The notes: generated by a model not told the origin, from the sequence alone. A DNA stretch of 64,000 nucleotides from Nissolia schottii (GCA_003254905.1 QANU01106758.1:68116-132115), one strand, 5' to 3'. Positions 21,450 through 34,279 are shown, counted from the stretch's first letter. A program made the numbers and translations.

Positions 21450-24434
21450 TGTAACACCCTAGCTAGCTAGCCTACGCTTAAGTCGCAAGCTTACTGGCTA
21501 AGTTGTTATCTGCTCTGGTGGGGATAGTACTTAGTCCCATTTATACATTGAACATATTGTTACCCAAAATATGGACCAGATTAAAATTTTCTTTTGTACG
21601 TCACATATAATAAAATTAGGAGCCTTGTTGCGTTTAGAGCATACATCGCGAGCGGAAATATAGCATACTTAATTGATGGAAGATGAAAGTAATTCAAATA
21701 TGTCATAATTACAAACGTGGTCCATCATACATACATAAACAAGTGCATATGTTACATCATAAGTAGAAAGTACAAAATAGTCAGTACAACAGTCACAAAA
21801 TAGTGTCTACACATATATACTATCCACTAGCTAAACATCTACTCATCCGCCGTCCTGCCTGCGAATGTCTCCTCCTCGTACTGCTCTGCTCCCGGACCGT
21901 CATCAAAACCTGAAGTCATGGATGAGTGGGGTGAGAACATGGCGCTCTCAGTGGGAAACCTTAGGGATTAGGGGACTTCTTTTTACTCATACATACCTCA
22001 GGCGACTCAGGAAATTCTAGGTTTTACAGTTATATTATCACCCTACTGATTTTAAGATCCATACTAAGCCTGAGCAGCTTTATCTAAATTAACTAGGTGA
22101 CTGGGGAACCTATTCTTCATTACTAAGTTATCTTTCCTCTACCATACTTCCTAAGTTACACATAATCACCTAGTCACATAAGCACATAATAAGCGTCAGT
22201 GCACGTCTGCTTATAACCGTGCCCATTTTAATTATAAGCTTCTTCGTACCTCCACTTATGTACAGTTATATCACTTAGAGCACATACTTCAAGCTCAACC
22301 CCCCCGTAACGGTGGCCTACCACGACAAGCTTCCATAGAGTCTCAGTACCGTGAGGACTAGGCCGTGCTAAACCTCAGTAGCTCACGATAGGAGAATCCA
22401 TCCTTATGCTAGGGATGGCGAGGGGACCCTACCCCGTCCTTATGCTAGGGACAAGGCATGCCCAGGGTTCAGCTTGCCTTTCCTGCCGGCTATGACGCAC
22501 AGCTAGGAAAAGATTCCTCTTTCCTTCCTTTCCTTTTTCCTTTTTGGGACTTAGTGACGTCATGCCTGATACCTTTTCTTTTCCTTTCCTTTCTGTTCTT
22601 TTTCCTTTCCTTTCCTTTCCTTTCTTTTCCTTTTTGGTAAAACCATTTTCCATGACACATAATCACATAACATTCATCATTCCAGTCCATTCCAATTACA
22701 GTTCATATGCATTAAACATAAAGCCTTATATCATAACGTTTATCATACTTTTAGAAAGCCTTGAACATACACCCTTAATTCATAACATGTAACTTACTTT
22801 AGTAGAACCAGTAGATCCATGGATAATTGCAAGCAGTATAAAAATTGAGGTTTTTGTTTAGAAAATGACAAGTTTTTGAAAAGGGGAAATCTGTCTTCGT
22901 TCAGGCAGCTCAGGGCCTCGGGTGTACCGCTCAGCGGTCATCACTGGCCGCTCAGCGCTTACAGTCCGCTCAACGGAAAACCTTGCCACTCAGCGGTCCC
23001 TGACGAATTTCAGCCCCTAATTCTTGCAATTTTCCATGTTCTACAAAGTTTCTAACCATCAAGCCTCAAAGCATGTTTTTCCAGAAGTCCTTATTCATTT
23101 CTAACAACCATAAACATGCATCAAATTTTTCTAAAATCATTTCCATAACAAATCAAACACAAGTTCATGCTTTCCTAACCTATGTTCATGTAACATTTAG
23201 CATCTCTAGCACATAGCCACATATTCACACAATTTCCATCATCATCATCAAAGAACATAAACCTAGCAAGAACCTAATCTATCCTAGCATACATATCACA
23301 AGCATGGCATCAAACATCTTAGGCCACATGGACAGTGGTTATGTCAGAGTTACCCACGTTTTCCCCAGCTCCGACGGTTCCTGCTTGCTCCTAGCTTGCT
23401 CGGCTGCCTCCTTGCTCCTCTTGGCCGAAATTCCTGCAGCTGTGCTTGGGGTTTTGGTGTGATTTTCGTGGGTTTGGGTTAGGGGGTTCCTGAGGGAAGT
23501 GAACTGGGCTTAAGGCAGGCGGTGTCTAGGTCTCCGGTTTGACAGAATGGCAGTCGATCGGCAAACGGACAGAGTTCTGGCAAGGTTTCTAATTTTTCCT
23601 CTTCATTTTCGGTTTTGGGGTGCTATTTATAGCCCAAGGGCTGATTGCCCACTTTACCACTTTGCCCTAGGCCAAAAATTACAAAAATGCCCTTTTAATT
23701 ACTTTTCTAATTATTTAATTAGTTTGGATAATACTAAGGTCAAATCAAGTCACATCAAGGCATTTTTAATTATTTTTCTTCAGAAATCTGCCTCCCCCAC
23801 GTGCTGAATCAGATTGGGTCCCACCTCGGTCCCGTTTCGCTAGTTTTTGATCGTTCGCAGTCCCAGTGCGTCGCGCACGGTCGTCCGAAAAATATTCTGC
23901 TTGTGAATTTACCGTCGCGATCCTCTAATTTCCCTCTTCCTAAGAATAATATTTTTAGAAGGTTTTTGTGAATTTTTCTCCGGAGGAGTATTTTTCACAG
24001 ATACCTTTAATACATCGTTAAGCTCCCGCGTCTGCAAACAACCGTTCTGCTTGCGGTTTCGCTATCTCCCAAACTTCCCAATCAGGTTGTAGGGCTAATC
24101 TAAGGTATTTGGGACTTTCTCCTGGTATAGGTTGGATTTCCAGAGACTTGAGACTCTCTGTTCGGTTCTACTGGCTAAACGGGGCCAAACGGGGCTATTT
24201 AGGTGTCTGCGGAATCGTCCGAAACCGAACCGATTTCCGTTTTTTCGCCAGTCTAAGTTTTTCATTCATCTCTAGGGGTCGAGAGGAATCATTTGAGTGT
24301 TAGCAGAATTTATCAAATCCTTACAGAGAAATTTCTACTGACCTCTACAAGTTAATTCACACAATCAACTCAGCGAACAATATACTAACAATTATTTGGG
24401 GAAATTTTCGCTAAGAAAGGAGTGGGGTGTTACA
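21450..24434 (-). repeat. 5' LTR of element A (complete, 2985 bp)
   Basis: TGTAACACCCTAGCTAGCTA to GGAGTGGGGTGTTACA. TATA complement TATTTATA at 23624-23631; GTGGGTAA complement at 23350-23357, 274 bp apart. Conserved module 21910-22105. It preserves the empty sites for the hAT element and for LTR B, proving both are later insertions in the other LTR. Confidence 0.92.
21910..22105 (-). promoter_or_regulatory. conserved LTR module, copy 6 (A 5' LTR)
   Basis: Same stem and loop as the copy at 13306; CATGACTTCAG ends the module on the element strand at 21910. Confidence 0.6.
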
Positions 24435-24472
24435 TACGACTTAAGCGTAGGCTAGCTAGCTAAGGTGTTACA
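24435..24472 (+). repeat. solo LTR F, segment 3 (end)
   Basis: TACGA duplication, then CTTAAGCGTAGGCTAGCTAG and AAGGTGTTACA, the end of F. It is followed by ACTTC, matching 6138-6142. Confidence 0.9.
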
Positions 24473-24477
24473 ACTTC

Positions 24478-24578
24478 TAGCCCCTACTTTTAGCTTGGCA
24501 AATATTTCTTACATGAAAATACAGACTGTTTTGAAACTTTTTCCTTTTCCTGTATTAATTCATAAATTATGAGCTGCG
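24478..24578 (-). repeat. LTR G, segment 2
   Basis: TAGCCCCTACTTTTAGCTTG continues the segment that stopped at 6142; the same order is seen in LTR J at 28870. Cut at 24578 by element H. Confidence 0.75.
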
Positions 24579-24992
24579 TGTAACACCCCTGCTAACTGCC
24601 CACTTCCATGGTAGCAAGCAATACTCACAGGGTTGTTATTTGTTGTGTCGGGTTACCTTTAGCCCTTACTTTTACCTTTGCAAACATCTCTTACGTGAAA
24701 ATATGGACCATTTTGAAAATTGTTCGTGTGCGTTATCTATTTAGAAAGTAGAGCATGAAGAGTATATGTGCATATATATAACTACAAACAAGTTCCAGGA
24801 CATAGTTACACATTGTCTTAATAATAAGTATTTACACAAAATATATAAATGTCATAGAACATAATACAAAACAACTAGCATCTATCGCCTTGGTGCATCG
24901 GTGAGCTTCTGCTGTTCTCCCAGAGCGTTCCTGTTGTTGTCCATCCGCTAGCTACCATGCGTCCCGTTCGTTATTCCATTCACTGTGCGCTC

Positions 24993-25185
24993 CTGGATCC
25001 ATAACCGAGTGGGGGTGAGAACTCTTGGTCCTCAGTGGGGTTCCTTAGCGTTAACTAACGTTCATTTCTCGGTTATCTTCCAGGCCATCCAGGAGATCTC
25101 TAAGTGATCATGCATACTAAACTCCTACTGATTATTATCTTTGCCTACGATCCTGAACAGCTTTATCTAAGTTACTAAGTGATCA
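24993..25185 (-). promoter_or_regulatory. conserved LTR module, copy 7 (H 3' LTR)
   Basis: Element strand: GAGGAC, loop CAAGA, GTTCTC, then CACCCCCACTC and GGTTATGGATCCAG. Confidence 0.6.
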
Positions 25186-25873
25186 GGGGATCTAGTCTTT
25201 CTTATCTAGGTTCTCGCGCTTTCTATTCCTAATCGTCGTAACATAACCACATATACATGAATGCAGATGGACTCAACTGGTCATCACGCATATGTTGCGC
25301 AGGAATCATTCCACCATGCTTGCTAGGCACGGGGTAGTTCATCCTGCACTCCGGGCAGGGTATCTATGCAGGGGGTCATCATGCCGTTGGGGCACAGTAT
25401 CAATGCACGAGACTCATCATCGTTCATTGACCTGTGTCATCGACCCGCATGGCGGTATACGACCTGCCTTTTCTGCCTGCTCCTCGAGGACACATGACTC
25501 CACCCCCTTACCGAGTGGCGATGGGTCACCTTCCTTTGGGCTAAGCCAGAAGTGGACCATTTAACCATTACACGTTTATTCATTCATAACATTGACCATA
25601 CTCACATTTATCTTTTCCATTGGACCACATTCAAGTTCCCTACGTTCTGTTATGATCTTTCATTCATTAAGCGTTCATTAAGCAAAACCTTCTAGTGATC
25701 TACCCTCATGATGCATGCTTTACCAAACACATAATCACATAAGCATATCTTAATCTACACATAAGTCATTCGGGTATGGGATTGTTGGAGCCAGGCAGCA
25801 TAAGGTATCTTTCATAACCTCACCATCATAAATTTTCATAAACCGGCTCCCGTGAAGCAACCACGATTCAGGC

Positions 25874-26040
25874 CGTTTAGCCTCCATTGGAGCCGCTTAG
25901 CATCCATTGGGGTCGCTTAGCGCCCATTAGAGCTACTCAGCGGTCCCTAGAGTCAACCTAGTCATAGATCAGGTTTCAAAGAAGTTTCTAAGGTTTATAT
26001 CCCAGGCCGCTCAGCAGTCCCTGGAGGCCGCTCAGCGCCC
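25874..26040. repeat. phased CGCTTAGC/CGCTCAGCG array in H
   Basis: Cores at 25874, 25894, 25914 and 25934 (steps 20, 20, 20), then 26008 and 26029 (step 21). The unit includes CCATTGGAGCCGCTTAG. The counterpart in the 5' LTR is at 36446-36615. Confidence 0.85.
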
Positions 26041-27101
26041 TGGGCGTGACTAAGGTTCCTCCTTTGTCTTCTTGTATTTCTTTCAAATTGTTTCCATGGC
26101 CACTGCTTGGGGCTTCACCACAAGTTCCAACAATCACCATACAGTCATACGGTAACATAGCAGTTCTAGCATAAGACATAATATAAGCATATAAGCAAAA
26201 CAGGCACATAGAAGCCACCAAGGAGGTGAGCAAGTTTAGGATTACCCACTTTCTTAGAGGATTAGAGATAGTTAGGAGGTTAGAACAGAGGTTCCCAGAG
26301 CGTTGTGCTTCCCTGACTAGCTTCCCGCGTCTTTCCGGCAGCGTAACGATAGGGTCTCCGAACTGAGCGAACTTGAGCAGGAACTCAAGAAATGTGAAAA
26401 TAAAGAAATGAAATGCCATGGAGGGGTATTTATAGCCTCCTTGGCCGTGGGGTATGGGCAAATATGGTCCACAAATTTATTTTGAAAAAGAAAAAGGAAA
26501 AAAGAAATTAAATTATATGGATAAAGATGATGACTAAGATCCTAGTCATCTTTGACATTGACCAAGAATACTTGGTCCATATTAGGAGAGAGAGAAACCG
26601 TGAGAGAGATCAGATTGGGTGGCCGTGGGGCCCACTTCTCAGTCCCGTTTGATCGTGTTTTGTCATATGTTGTCCGGGCACTTCGCGTACGGCCGTCCAA
26701 AAAATATTTTGTTTGCATTTTCACGATCTCCTAAGCTTCCTAGTGAGGGTTTAGGGTTGAGTCAAGGGATTTGTAACCTTTCCCTCCATAAGGGTTGGGT
26801 TTCCAGAGACTTGGGACTCTTTGATCAACTTTGGGGGCTGAAAGAAGCTGATCTAGTGTCTGCAGAATCGTCCGAAACTAAGCAGAACTCCATTTTTTCT
26901 ACGGTTTAAGTTTACCCCCGAATTCTAAGGGTCAAGGGGAATCATTTAAGTATCATCAGAATTTCGAGAAACTAAATAGAAAAATTTCTACAGACACTTT
27001 TGTCCTGAAGATTTAGGCTTTTATATATTTTTAACCTATACAGAGGGCTTTTACTGATGTTTTCTGATGCAATCTTTACTAAGGGAAAAATGGAATGTTA
27101 C

Positions 27102-27726
27102 ATTCTACCCCCTTAGAAAAATTTAGTCCACGAAATTCGCATACGTCTAAGGTTCCAAATAGTTTCTGTTTACTTACCCGCAGTAGGTTTTTCCCCTTTC
27201 TCCTATTGTTCTGCCGCCATAGTGAAGACTTTTCCGCGCAGGTGATGTTGGAGCTGGTTGTTTGCTGGACAATCCTTGGTGAGATGTCCACTCTTTCCAC
27301 ACCCGTGGCAAAAACCTGGTTGGCTGACAGGGAAGGGTGCTCTACAGGCTCGGGCGAAATGGCTGGGTTTCCTACATCGGTAGCAAGTGTCTTTCCCATT
27401 CAAGCACTCTCCACTGTGGGGCTTGCCGTACTTCTGGCAAGGTGGCCTGTGCTCTCCTCCTTGTTGCGTTTGACCTTGCTGGGACTGGTCCGGGGTCTTT
27501 TCTTGCTGCTGCTGCTGAGGGGGATAGGGATACCGTCCTCCACCCTAGCTAGGGAAAAGCGGTTGGAAAGGTCCCTTCCTCCTGGACTCCTGTGTCGGGC
27601 CTCCTTGATCTGTCGCCTTCCTCTTAAGTCGATCGTTTCGTGCAGACGTCAGATTGGTTGTGGATTCCTCCAAAGTCAAGAAAGTATTAACTAGAAGGGT
27701 GTAGTTGCGGATATATAGATGATTCG
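27102..27726 (-). pseudogene. H gag, C-terminal part with zinc knuckles
   Basis: Minus-strand 27403-27203 reads CYRCRKPSHFARAC and CHGCGKSGHLTKDC, two CCHC knuckles that bind RNA, then GKVFTMAAEQ. Upstream to 27726 the frame carries NHLYIRNYT and the basic region, matching L's gag at 51700-51865. PPT complement starts at 27102. Confidence 0.85.
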
Positions 27727-28181
27727 TGAAATACCCTAGCTAGCTGGTCCACGCTTAAGTCGCAAACCTGCCGACTACTTAGTCCTGCTTATGAGTTTAA
27801 AAATACAGTTACCCAGAAATATTGACCCAATTTCAACTTTTCTTTATACGTATCATAGTATAAAATATAAGCCTGGTTCTTGACAGAACATATATTATGA
27901 GTGGTAACGTAGCTTACTTAACTAATATTAATTAGGTATATTCAACATTCATAGCAACCAAAGGTCTATGCCATATATTCACAAATAGTTACACATGTAA
28001 TATCATAGATGTTACGTACAATTACATAATAATACAAACATATAGCCTACTGACTAAGGACTAGTGCGATATCTCTATCATAGCTCTGATTGTTTTCTTC
28101 CTCTATCCATCTTCTTCAGTGTTGCTCGTCCTTGTATTGCTTACACTGCTTTGACGTCCTCTACATCCTTGTCGTACTTGC

Positions 28182-28380
28182 CTAGAACTATAAAGGAGTG
28201 GGGAATGAGAACATTGCGTTCTCAGTGGGAAACCTTACTCTTCGTAACTCATTTTATACTCAATTATGATTCCGCCGCTCAGGGGTCTCTAGGTGTCACA
28301 GTTATACTATGGTCCTACTAGTTATTAATATCCATACTAAGCCTGAGCAGCTTTATCTAGATTACTTAGCAATTGGGGAA
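28182..28380 (-). promoter_or_regulatory. conserved LTR module, copy 8 (I)
   Basis: Element strand: GAGAAC, loop GCAAT, GTTCTC, CATTCCCCACTCC, TTTATAGTTCTAG. Confidence 0.6.
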
Positions 28381-29335
28381 CCTATTCTTCATTATCTATG
28401 TCATCTGTCTGCTAACCTAGTCCCTAACTCATATACCTAACTCATATACCGTCATACAATTCACATAGCTACACTACTATATCAAAACTCATCATTTTCT
28501 GAAACTCATCTTTCCTCCTGCGGTATAAGGCAAGCCTTAGTAGCGGTTCCGCCCTCGTCCCTTGTAGCTGCGGCCACACCGCTACAACCACACTTTATAG
28601 CCAGCATCGTGGCGGCCAGGTAGCGTCTCACCTAAAGGGTCTCACCTGCAGTGTCTTGACCCTGTAATTCTCACCAACCACGATCGAGGTGACCATCAAA
28701 AGGATGGCGGTGGGGTTGGACCTAGGACTCGACCTGGACTAAGACCTTCCCCAAAAGTCAAACCCTCGGCTCTGCTAGAGGGGGTTTTTGTTACACCCCT
28801 ATTTTCAACTTACGCTCTAATCATAACACTGATTATAGGGTTGTTATCTGCTTGGCTGAGGTTACTTTTAGCCCGTACTTTTAGCTTGGAAAATGTTTCT
28901 TACTCGAAAATACGGACCGTTTTGAAATTTTTTCTCACATCCTTACTAGTTTACAAATTTAGAGCCATATGCGTCAATGAATTATACATAGATACAAGCG
29001 ATAGAGTCCTATTAGACTTAAGCGTTACTATCCTAAGAAATAGGTCTCCATAATATTTTATAACATACGTATATGTACAATCAATTGGTCCATAATACAA
29101 CTGTACAGTTAAATAATAATATAATTTACATTTACCGCACTTAGTCGCCCACGGCCTGGCTAAACCGTGTGGCTGTCACACATTACCCATCACGAATCCC
29201 TACCTTGCTTGCTAGCTGATCGGTAGCACTGGTTGCTCCTCTGTGACGTCTCGGCTCGGGCTCCTGCTATGGTAGAAGTTCTTGTCCTTGTTCCAAGGTA
29301 TGTTCTGGTCCTTACAGCGTGTCTCCGATTCCTTC

Positions 29336-29525
29336 CTGGAATCAATACGAAGTGGGGGTGAGAACATTACGTCCTCAGTGGGGTCCTTTGGGGAATACCT
29401 ACTCATTTCACTTCAATTATGATTCCGCCGCTCAGGGGGTCTCTAAGTGTCGACTCATACTAATACCCCTACTGATTATTATCCATACTAGGCCTGAGCA
29501 GCTTTATCTAATTACTAGGTTATCG
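29336..29525 (-). promoter_or_regulatory. conserved LTR module, copy 9 (J)
   Basis: Element strand: GAGGAC, loop GTAAT, GTTCTC, CACCCCCACTTCG, ATTGATTCCAG. Confidence 0.6.
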
Positions 29526-30384
29526 TGGGGAATTAATCTTGCTTATCTAAGTTCTCGTGCTTGTTAACTTTTCTTGCGTACATACATAGCCGTCTCGAGC
29601 GATCTCTTGACGGTACTTACTTCATACACATGCTTATATACATTCTCACATACTTATACATTACATAGTCATTCATCACATTGTTGCATTTCTATTCATT
29701 TCATATGTTATGCATGCTAACTTTGAGACTCTCTCATGCGTGTCGACTAACTGATGGACCGCGGCGCATCCTACTTTCCATGCTCTCGGCTAACTAATGG
29801 ACCGAGGCTGCGTCGGCTCCCAGACAACTAATGGACCAGGGCCGCGCCGAGTCTTCCCCACTCATGTAGATGCGGCCAAACATCTACAACCTGCTTCTGT
29901 CCTCTGATTGATGTCGACTAGGCAACGCTATAACCTGAGTGGTTGCGAACCACCGCGGATAACTAATGTTCCGTCTCCGATCATCAATAGAGATAACCGT
30001 CCACCTAGTGGGAGGGCGAGGGGTTGGTCCTATGACACAACCAAGTGGAGCCCCATACATCATCATCATTTCATAGGCGTGACGTCACCCTTTCTCATTC
30101 ATCTTTTCTTTACTTTATTTCTTTTCATTCCTTTCTTTCTTTCTTTTCATTCCTCATCATTAACTAATCCACCCCTTTGTGGGGACTGGTGAGGGGTGTT
30201 TCCGCCAAGAGAGATACCTACTATCATATAACTACATACTGATTCCCTAAGGTTCAATTATGCTCTTTAAACTTTACGTGATTAACCTCTAGTTCTCATG
30301 ATGCATGTTATCATAAATAGCACACATAAACTCTACTGTTAAGTGCTTGTTAGAATATAGGGGACCTTGAAAACCCCCTCTAGG

Positions 30385-30890
30385 GAACCACTCGGTAACT
30401 CCAGGGAACCTCCGTGGAAACCACTCAGTCACTCTCTAGGGAACCGCTCAGCAACTCCAGGGAACCTCTGCGGAACCCACTCAGAAACTCTCCAGGGAAC
30501 CACTCGGTAACTCCAGGGAACCTCCACGGAACCCACTCAGTAACTCTCCATGGAACCACTCAGCAACTCGAGGGACCACTCTACAACTCTAGGGAACCTC
30601 CGCGGAACCCACTCAGCACCACTGCTGGTGCTCACTCAGCAAACTCCACAGAATCCTCTGCCACTCTCCGCGGAACCACTCAGCACAATCCCAGGTGCCC
30701 GCTCAACAACTCTCTATGGACTCCTCTCAGTCACTTTATGCGGAACCACTCAGTACCAGTCCAGGCACCGCTCAACGACTCTCTAGACTCCTCTCAGTCA
30801 CTCTCCGCAGAACCACTCAGCACTAGTCCAGGTGCCGCTCAACTACTCTAGACTCCTTCAGTTACTCTCTGCAGAACCACTCAGCACCAA
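30385..30890. repeat. CACTCAGCAACTC array in LTR J (about 56-bp tandem)
   Basis: Cores (CACTCGG, CACTCAG, CGCTCAG) start at 30389, 30422, 30445, 30478, 30501, 30534, 30557, 30577 and 30610: steps 33, 23, 33, 23, 33, 23, 20, 33. A 56-bp unit with two cores is thus repeated, with CCAGGGAACCTCCG(T/C)GGAA between. It decays toward 30890 with a GTCCAGG(T/C)(A/G)CCGCTCAAC variant. Confidence 0.85.
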
Positions 30891-32362
30891 CCACACCAGA
30901 AACATCTCCTATACAACATGATGACCAATCACATATAACCCCATTTAGGCAGTGGAGTTCAGATTACCCACAAAGTTTAACAACCCAAACATATATTTGT
31001 TCTCTTCAAAACATTAAAAACATATGCAAGTTCATTTCAAGGCATACAACACATATTAGGTGCGTTTTATCACATATTCACAACAACCATAAATAGATCA
31101 CCAAGGAGATGATTTATGCATAGTTACCCACTCAGCGCTTACTTCCTTGCTTATTTTCTCTCATGTTCTCACATTCATCCCAAGTTCAAACACCACATAT
31201 TCCAACAGTACACAAGCAACAACATGAACATCCAAGAATCATAAAACAACGTGAATACAACCAACATGCAACATAATATTTATCCTAACCTCAATATTTC
31301 TTAAAAATCCTTCAAGCATATTTAACTCCATATTTTTCTCATAATATCTCTAATTTTTTCTACTCAAAAATACATACATAACATACAGATAAAAATTCCA
31401 TAGACAGGGGTGATCGGACTACCCACCTGTAGAAAAACCTGGTGGTGGTGAGGGAAGTTTGGAGTGAAGTCCCACAAGCCTTGTTGTTTCCAAAGCTTGA
31501 GCTTCTCCTTTCTCCAAGATGAAGAACTTTGAGCAAGGTGGAGGGTGAAGAGGTTGTTCCTCTTGATTTTGGAAGGAAGAAAATGAAACCAAGATGAGGA
31601 GACTTGAGGGCTGTGTTTCGGTTTGTGGAAGGTGGAAGGAGATGGCAAAAGTGCTTGATCTCTTGGAGACTTGGTGGTGTTCTTTGAGGTTTGGCCTTAG
31701 TGTTTTTATGGAAGATGTGAAAATGAGATTTTTGCTTAGAGTTTTGGGGAAGAAGCCTCAGTTTTGAGGGGCCGATGGTGAGGGAAATTAATTGAATTTT
31801 GGGATTTAATAAATTAGATGAATAGAAGAAGGCATGGGCATAGGTATAGCTAAGTGATGGGATTTGGTTTAGTGTGTAAGACAAGTAATGTGATGGTAAG
31901 TTTGGAAGCACAATTTAAGGGATTATCTTTGGATAAAATCCCAGCTCTAGACCGTGCAGCCCTTCAATTCCAGCTGCTGAAATTTCACTTCCTTCCCGGT
32001 TCTGGTTCGCTCGTGTTTTATCGCTCGCAGTATCGGTGCGTCGCGCACGGTCGTCCGAAAAATATTCCGTTTATACCGTCACAATCCTCTAATTTCCCCT
32101 ACCTAAGGGTATTAATATTTAAAGGTGTTTGTGAATTTTTCTCCAGGGAGTTATTTTCACGGACACCTTTTGCGCGTCCGAAAATTTCGTCGGCGAACAA
32201 CGCCTGTTCGCTTGTCTGCCGAACCTCATGCCGCGACACGTCTTATTTCCTAGGGATATTCTACCTATTAGTTTCCCATTTTAATTCCTTAATCATGATT
32301 AGAAAATTAATTTAATATTTATGTTTACGATTATTTCCCTAAGGAAAAATCGGGATGTTACA

Positions 32363-32640
32363 GTTTTCCTATCATCATCATCATCATAGGCACAGTTCAT
32401 ATATAATAAGCACAATTGATCATCTCAAGCATTCATACACATGTCAATTACAACTCATATCATCATCATCTTCATCATATATCACATCATATAACATATA
32501 ACCTCACATAACTCATAACAGCAATCATATACTAGCACGGACTCATAACATCAATCATATACTATCACTAATTTCACATAAATCATAACATCAATCATAT
32601 AATATCACATATAAGAAACATAATCTCATGCTCAAACATT
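32363..32640. repeat. CATCAT-rich simple repeats in LTR I
   Basis: TCATCATCATCATCATAGG and repeated ACATCAATCATATACTA-type units after J. Similar sequence follows the same junction in LTR K (39725-39830). Confidence 0.7.
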
Positions 32641-33407
32641 TCTTAAACATAACCAACGTAAATCTAACATTGGCACAACAGACGTCTAGTTTCTGTCAGA
32701 AATTAGCGATTATAAACCGGAGAGGTCCAAGACCTTGCCCCAAGGTTCTTGATAGTATTAAGATCATTTTTCAAGTCTAAAAACTCATATTCTGAACCCC
32801 ACTGCACGAAATTCCAGTTTTTCCCCTCTTTCTAAAATTACCATTTCGCCCCCTTAAACGCCCTGGTTTCTTTGGAATTTTTGTTCTTAAAAACCTGAGG
32901 GACTCAAGACTTTCCCTTAAGGTTTTTGATAGTTCTAAACCCATATTTTCTAAATACAAACCCAGTTTTTCAGTCCCAAGACGTGAAATTCCCATTTTGC
33001 CTTTTTTCTTAAAAACCCTGTTTTCTGCCTGTTTGCTGAGAAATTCATCGGGTATTCTAAAAATCATAAAACTTGACATCCCCACTTAATTTTTCGTGTA
33101 GAATCCAAAAATAACATTATTTTTTCATGATAAAAATCTCATCATACAGATCCCTTCAAAATCGTGTCATATGCTTATTTCTGTCTTAGGCGTTCCTAAA
33201 TTCTGACAGAATCACAGACAGCACCAACAGATCCAGACAATCATCAACCACATATATATACCAAGGTCACATAAAAGAGATCCTAACCACAGATATATCT
33301 ATCATATAGCATAGCACAAACATCATCATACATCTTAAATCACATAGACAATGATTATGTCGGTTTACCCACGTTTTACGCTTTCGGCGTTTCCTGTGAA
33401 CTCCTAG

Positions 33408-33656
33408 ATACATACATAGATATCATAAACATAGATATCATAAACATGTTCATACATAGATCTTTGTGAATACATACATAGATATCATAAACATGTTCAT
33501 ATGCATCTATTTATTTGATTGCATAAGCATAACATTGAAAATGTTTTGAAATCAAGGAAATAAAACCTAAACCCAAGTGAGGGAGTGAGCCAAACACTTA
33601 GCGAGAAGAGAAAATCACCATTGTTTTTACACAATTGAATTTGTTTGAGTCTCTAN
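33408..33656 (-). other. patch of M-type internal sequence inside LTR I
   Basis: The block containing TTTTGAAATCAAGGAAATAA, GAGTGAGCCAAACACTTA and GAATTTGTTTGAGTCTCTA is the reverse complement of the internal region of element M (46120-46330), not of related LTRs A, F or P, where this position holds other sequence. The right edge coincides with a single N at 33656. The left edge near 33408 is blurred by local ATCATAAACATAGAT duplications. Confidence 0.75.
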
Positions 33657-34279
33657 TTGGGCAGAGCTTTGGCAAGGTTTCCAAATTTTTCTCTCAATTT
33701 TCAGATTTTTAGGGGTATTTATAGGCCTAGGGCTGAAATTCCCCTCTCTAGTTTTTCCCTTGGGGCAAAATTCCCAAAATGCTCTTATTTTGTCTTTTTC
33801 CTCATGTCATTTTCATGAGTCACCATCTGACTCACCCCAACCTTTTGACTCTTGACCACACTTGGGCCATTCTTGGCCATATATTCTTGATGTCTCTTGG
33901 GCAATTTTGTGGCCACGAATTAAGGGCCTCTGGCAGATCAATTTTGATAAGGTTTTGTCGTTTCTGGTCTCGGTGCTTCGCGTACGGTCCTCCGAAAAAT
34001 CTTCTGATCACGTCCTTGTGATCTACTAATTTTTCTTGTGTAAGAATTGAGCTAATATAAGGTATTTGAGAAATTTTCTCTGTAACCATATATTTTACAG
34101 ATACCTTAAATACACCGTTGCACTTAATAGACAAAAAGGATCCGTTTTAGTGTCTACAGAATTTTTCGAAACCGAGTAGAATTTCTTCTACAGACATTTT
34201 AATCTAAAAATTTATGCAAGACCTTTTTCTACTATGTAATTTGGAACATATTTACTAAGGGAAAAAATGAGATGTTACA

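Larger units (their letters stand above)
11736..24434 (-). mobile_element. Element A: Ty3/gypsy chromovirus-like retrotransposon with nested insertions
   Basis: A minus-strand element with exact 5-bp duplication TACGA (11731-11735 and 24435-24439), inserted in LTR F. Parts in plus-strand order: 3' LTR 11736-18219, split by a hAT element and by LTR B and lacking its last several hundred bp; pol and gag remnants 18220-21281; leader with PBS; 5' LTR 21450-24434. The integrase, the PPT and the LTR tail were removed by a deletion that joins LTR directly to RNase H sequence near 18220. The gag start MPPRRDPAQRN, iMet PBS and RT type suggest the Tekay/Del lineage; without the integrase chromodomain this is an inference. 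Confidence 0.88.
24579..27101 (-). repeat. 3' LTR of H
   Basis: TGTAACACCCCTGCTAACTG to AAAAATGGAATGTTACA. TATA complement at 26427-26434, GTGGGTAA complement at 26242-26249 (185 bp). Conserved module 24993-25185; array 25874-26040. Compared with the 5' LTR it lacks a segment of roughly 85 bp near 24745, bounded by AAGTAG on both sides, as expected of a short-homology deletion. Confidence 0.9.
28789..32362 (-). mobile_element. solo LTR J inside LTR I
   Basis: TGTTACACCCCTATTTTC to AAAATCGGGATGTTACA, 3574 bp, with exact duplication GTTTT (28784-28788 and 32363-32367). The empty site is represented in LTR K near 39715. Conserved module 29336-29525; three CTAACTAATGGACCG-type units at about 29750-29830; 56-bp tandem array 30385-30890. 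Frames across 30414-30851 and 31360-31911 are read through repeats and leader sequence and do not look like genes. Confidence 0.9.
27727..34279 (-). mobile_element. LTR I (solo) inside H gag, split by LTR J
   Basis: Own segments 27727-28788 and 32368-34279 (about 3 kb). TGAAATACCCTAGCTAGC at the start, AAAATGAGATGTTACA at the end. Gag codons run up to both edges (NHLYIRNYT on one side, QMSVN on the other), so the insertion split one gag; flanks ATTCG and ATTTA agree at three of five positions. TATA complement 33716-33723. GTGGGTAA complement 33365-33372. It carries a foreign patch at about 33408-33656. Conserved module 28182-28380. Confidence 0.8.

Noticed and set aside
30414..30851. 145-residue open frame rich in Ser, Pro and Asn
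   Set aside because: It reads through the 56-bp array in LTR J; repeat-derived, not a protein.
31360..31911. 183-residue minus-strand frame in LTR J
   Set aside because: No family resemblance; it lies in LTR leader sequence, and related LTRs have no matching protein.
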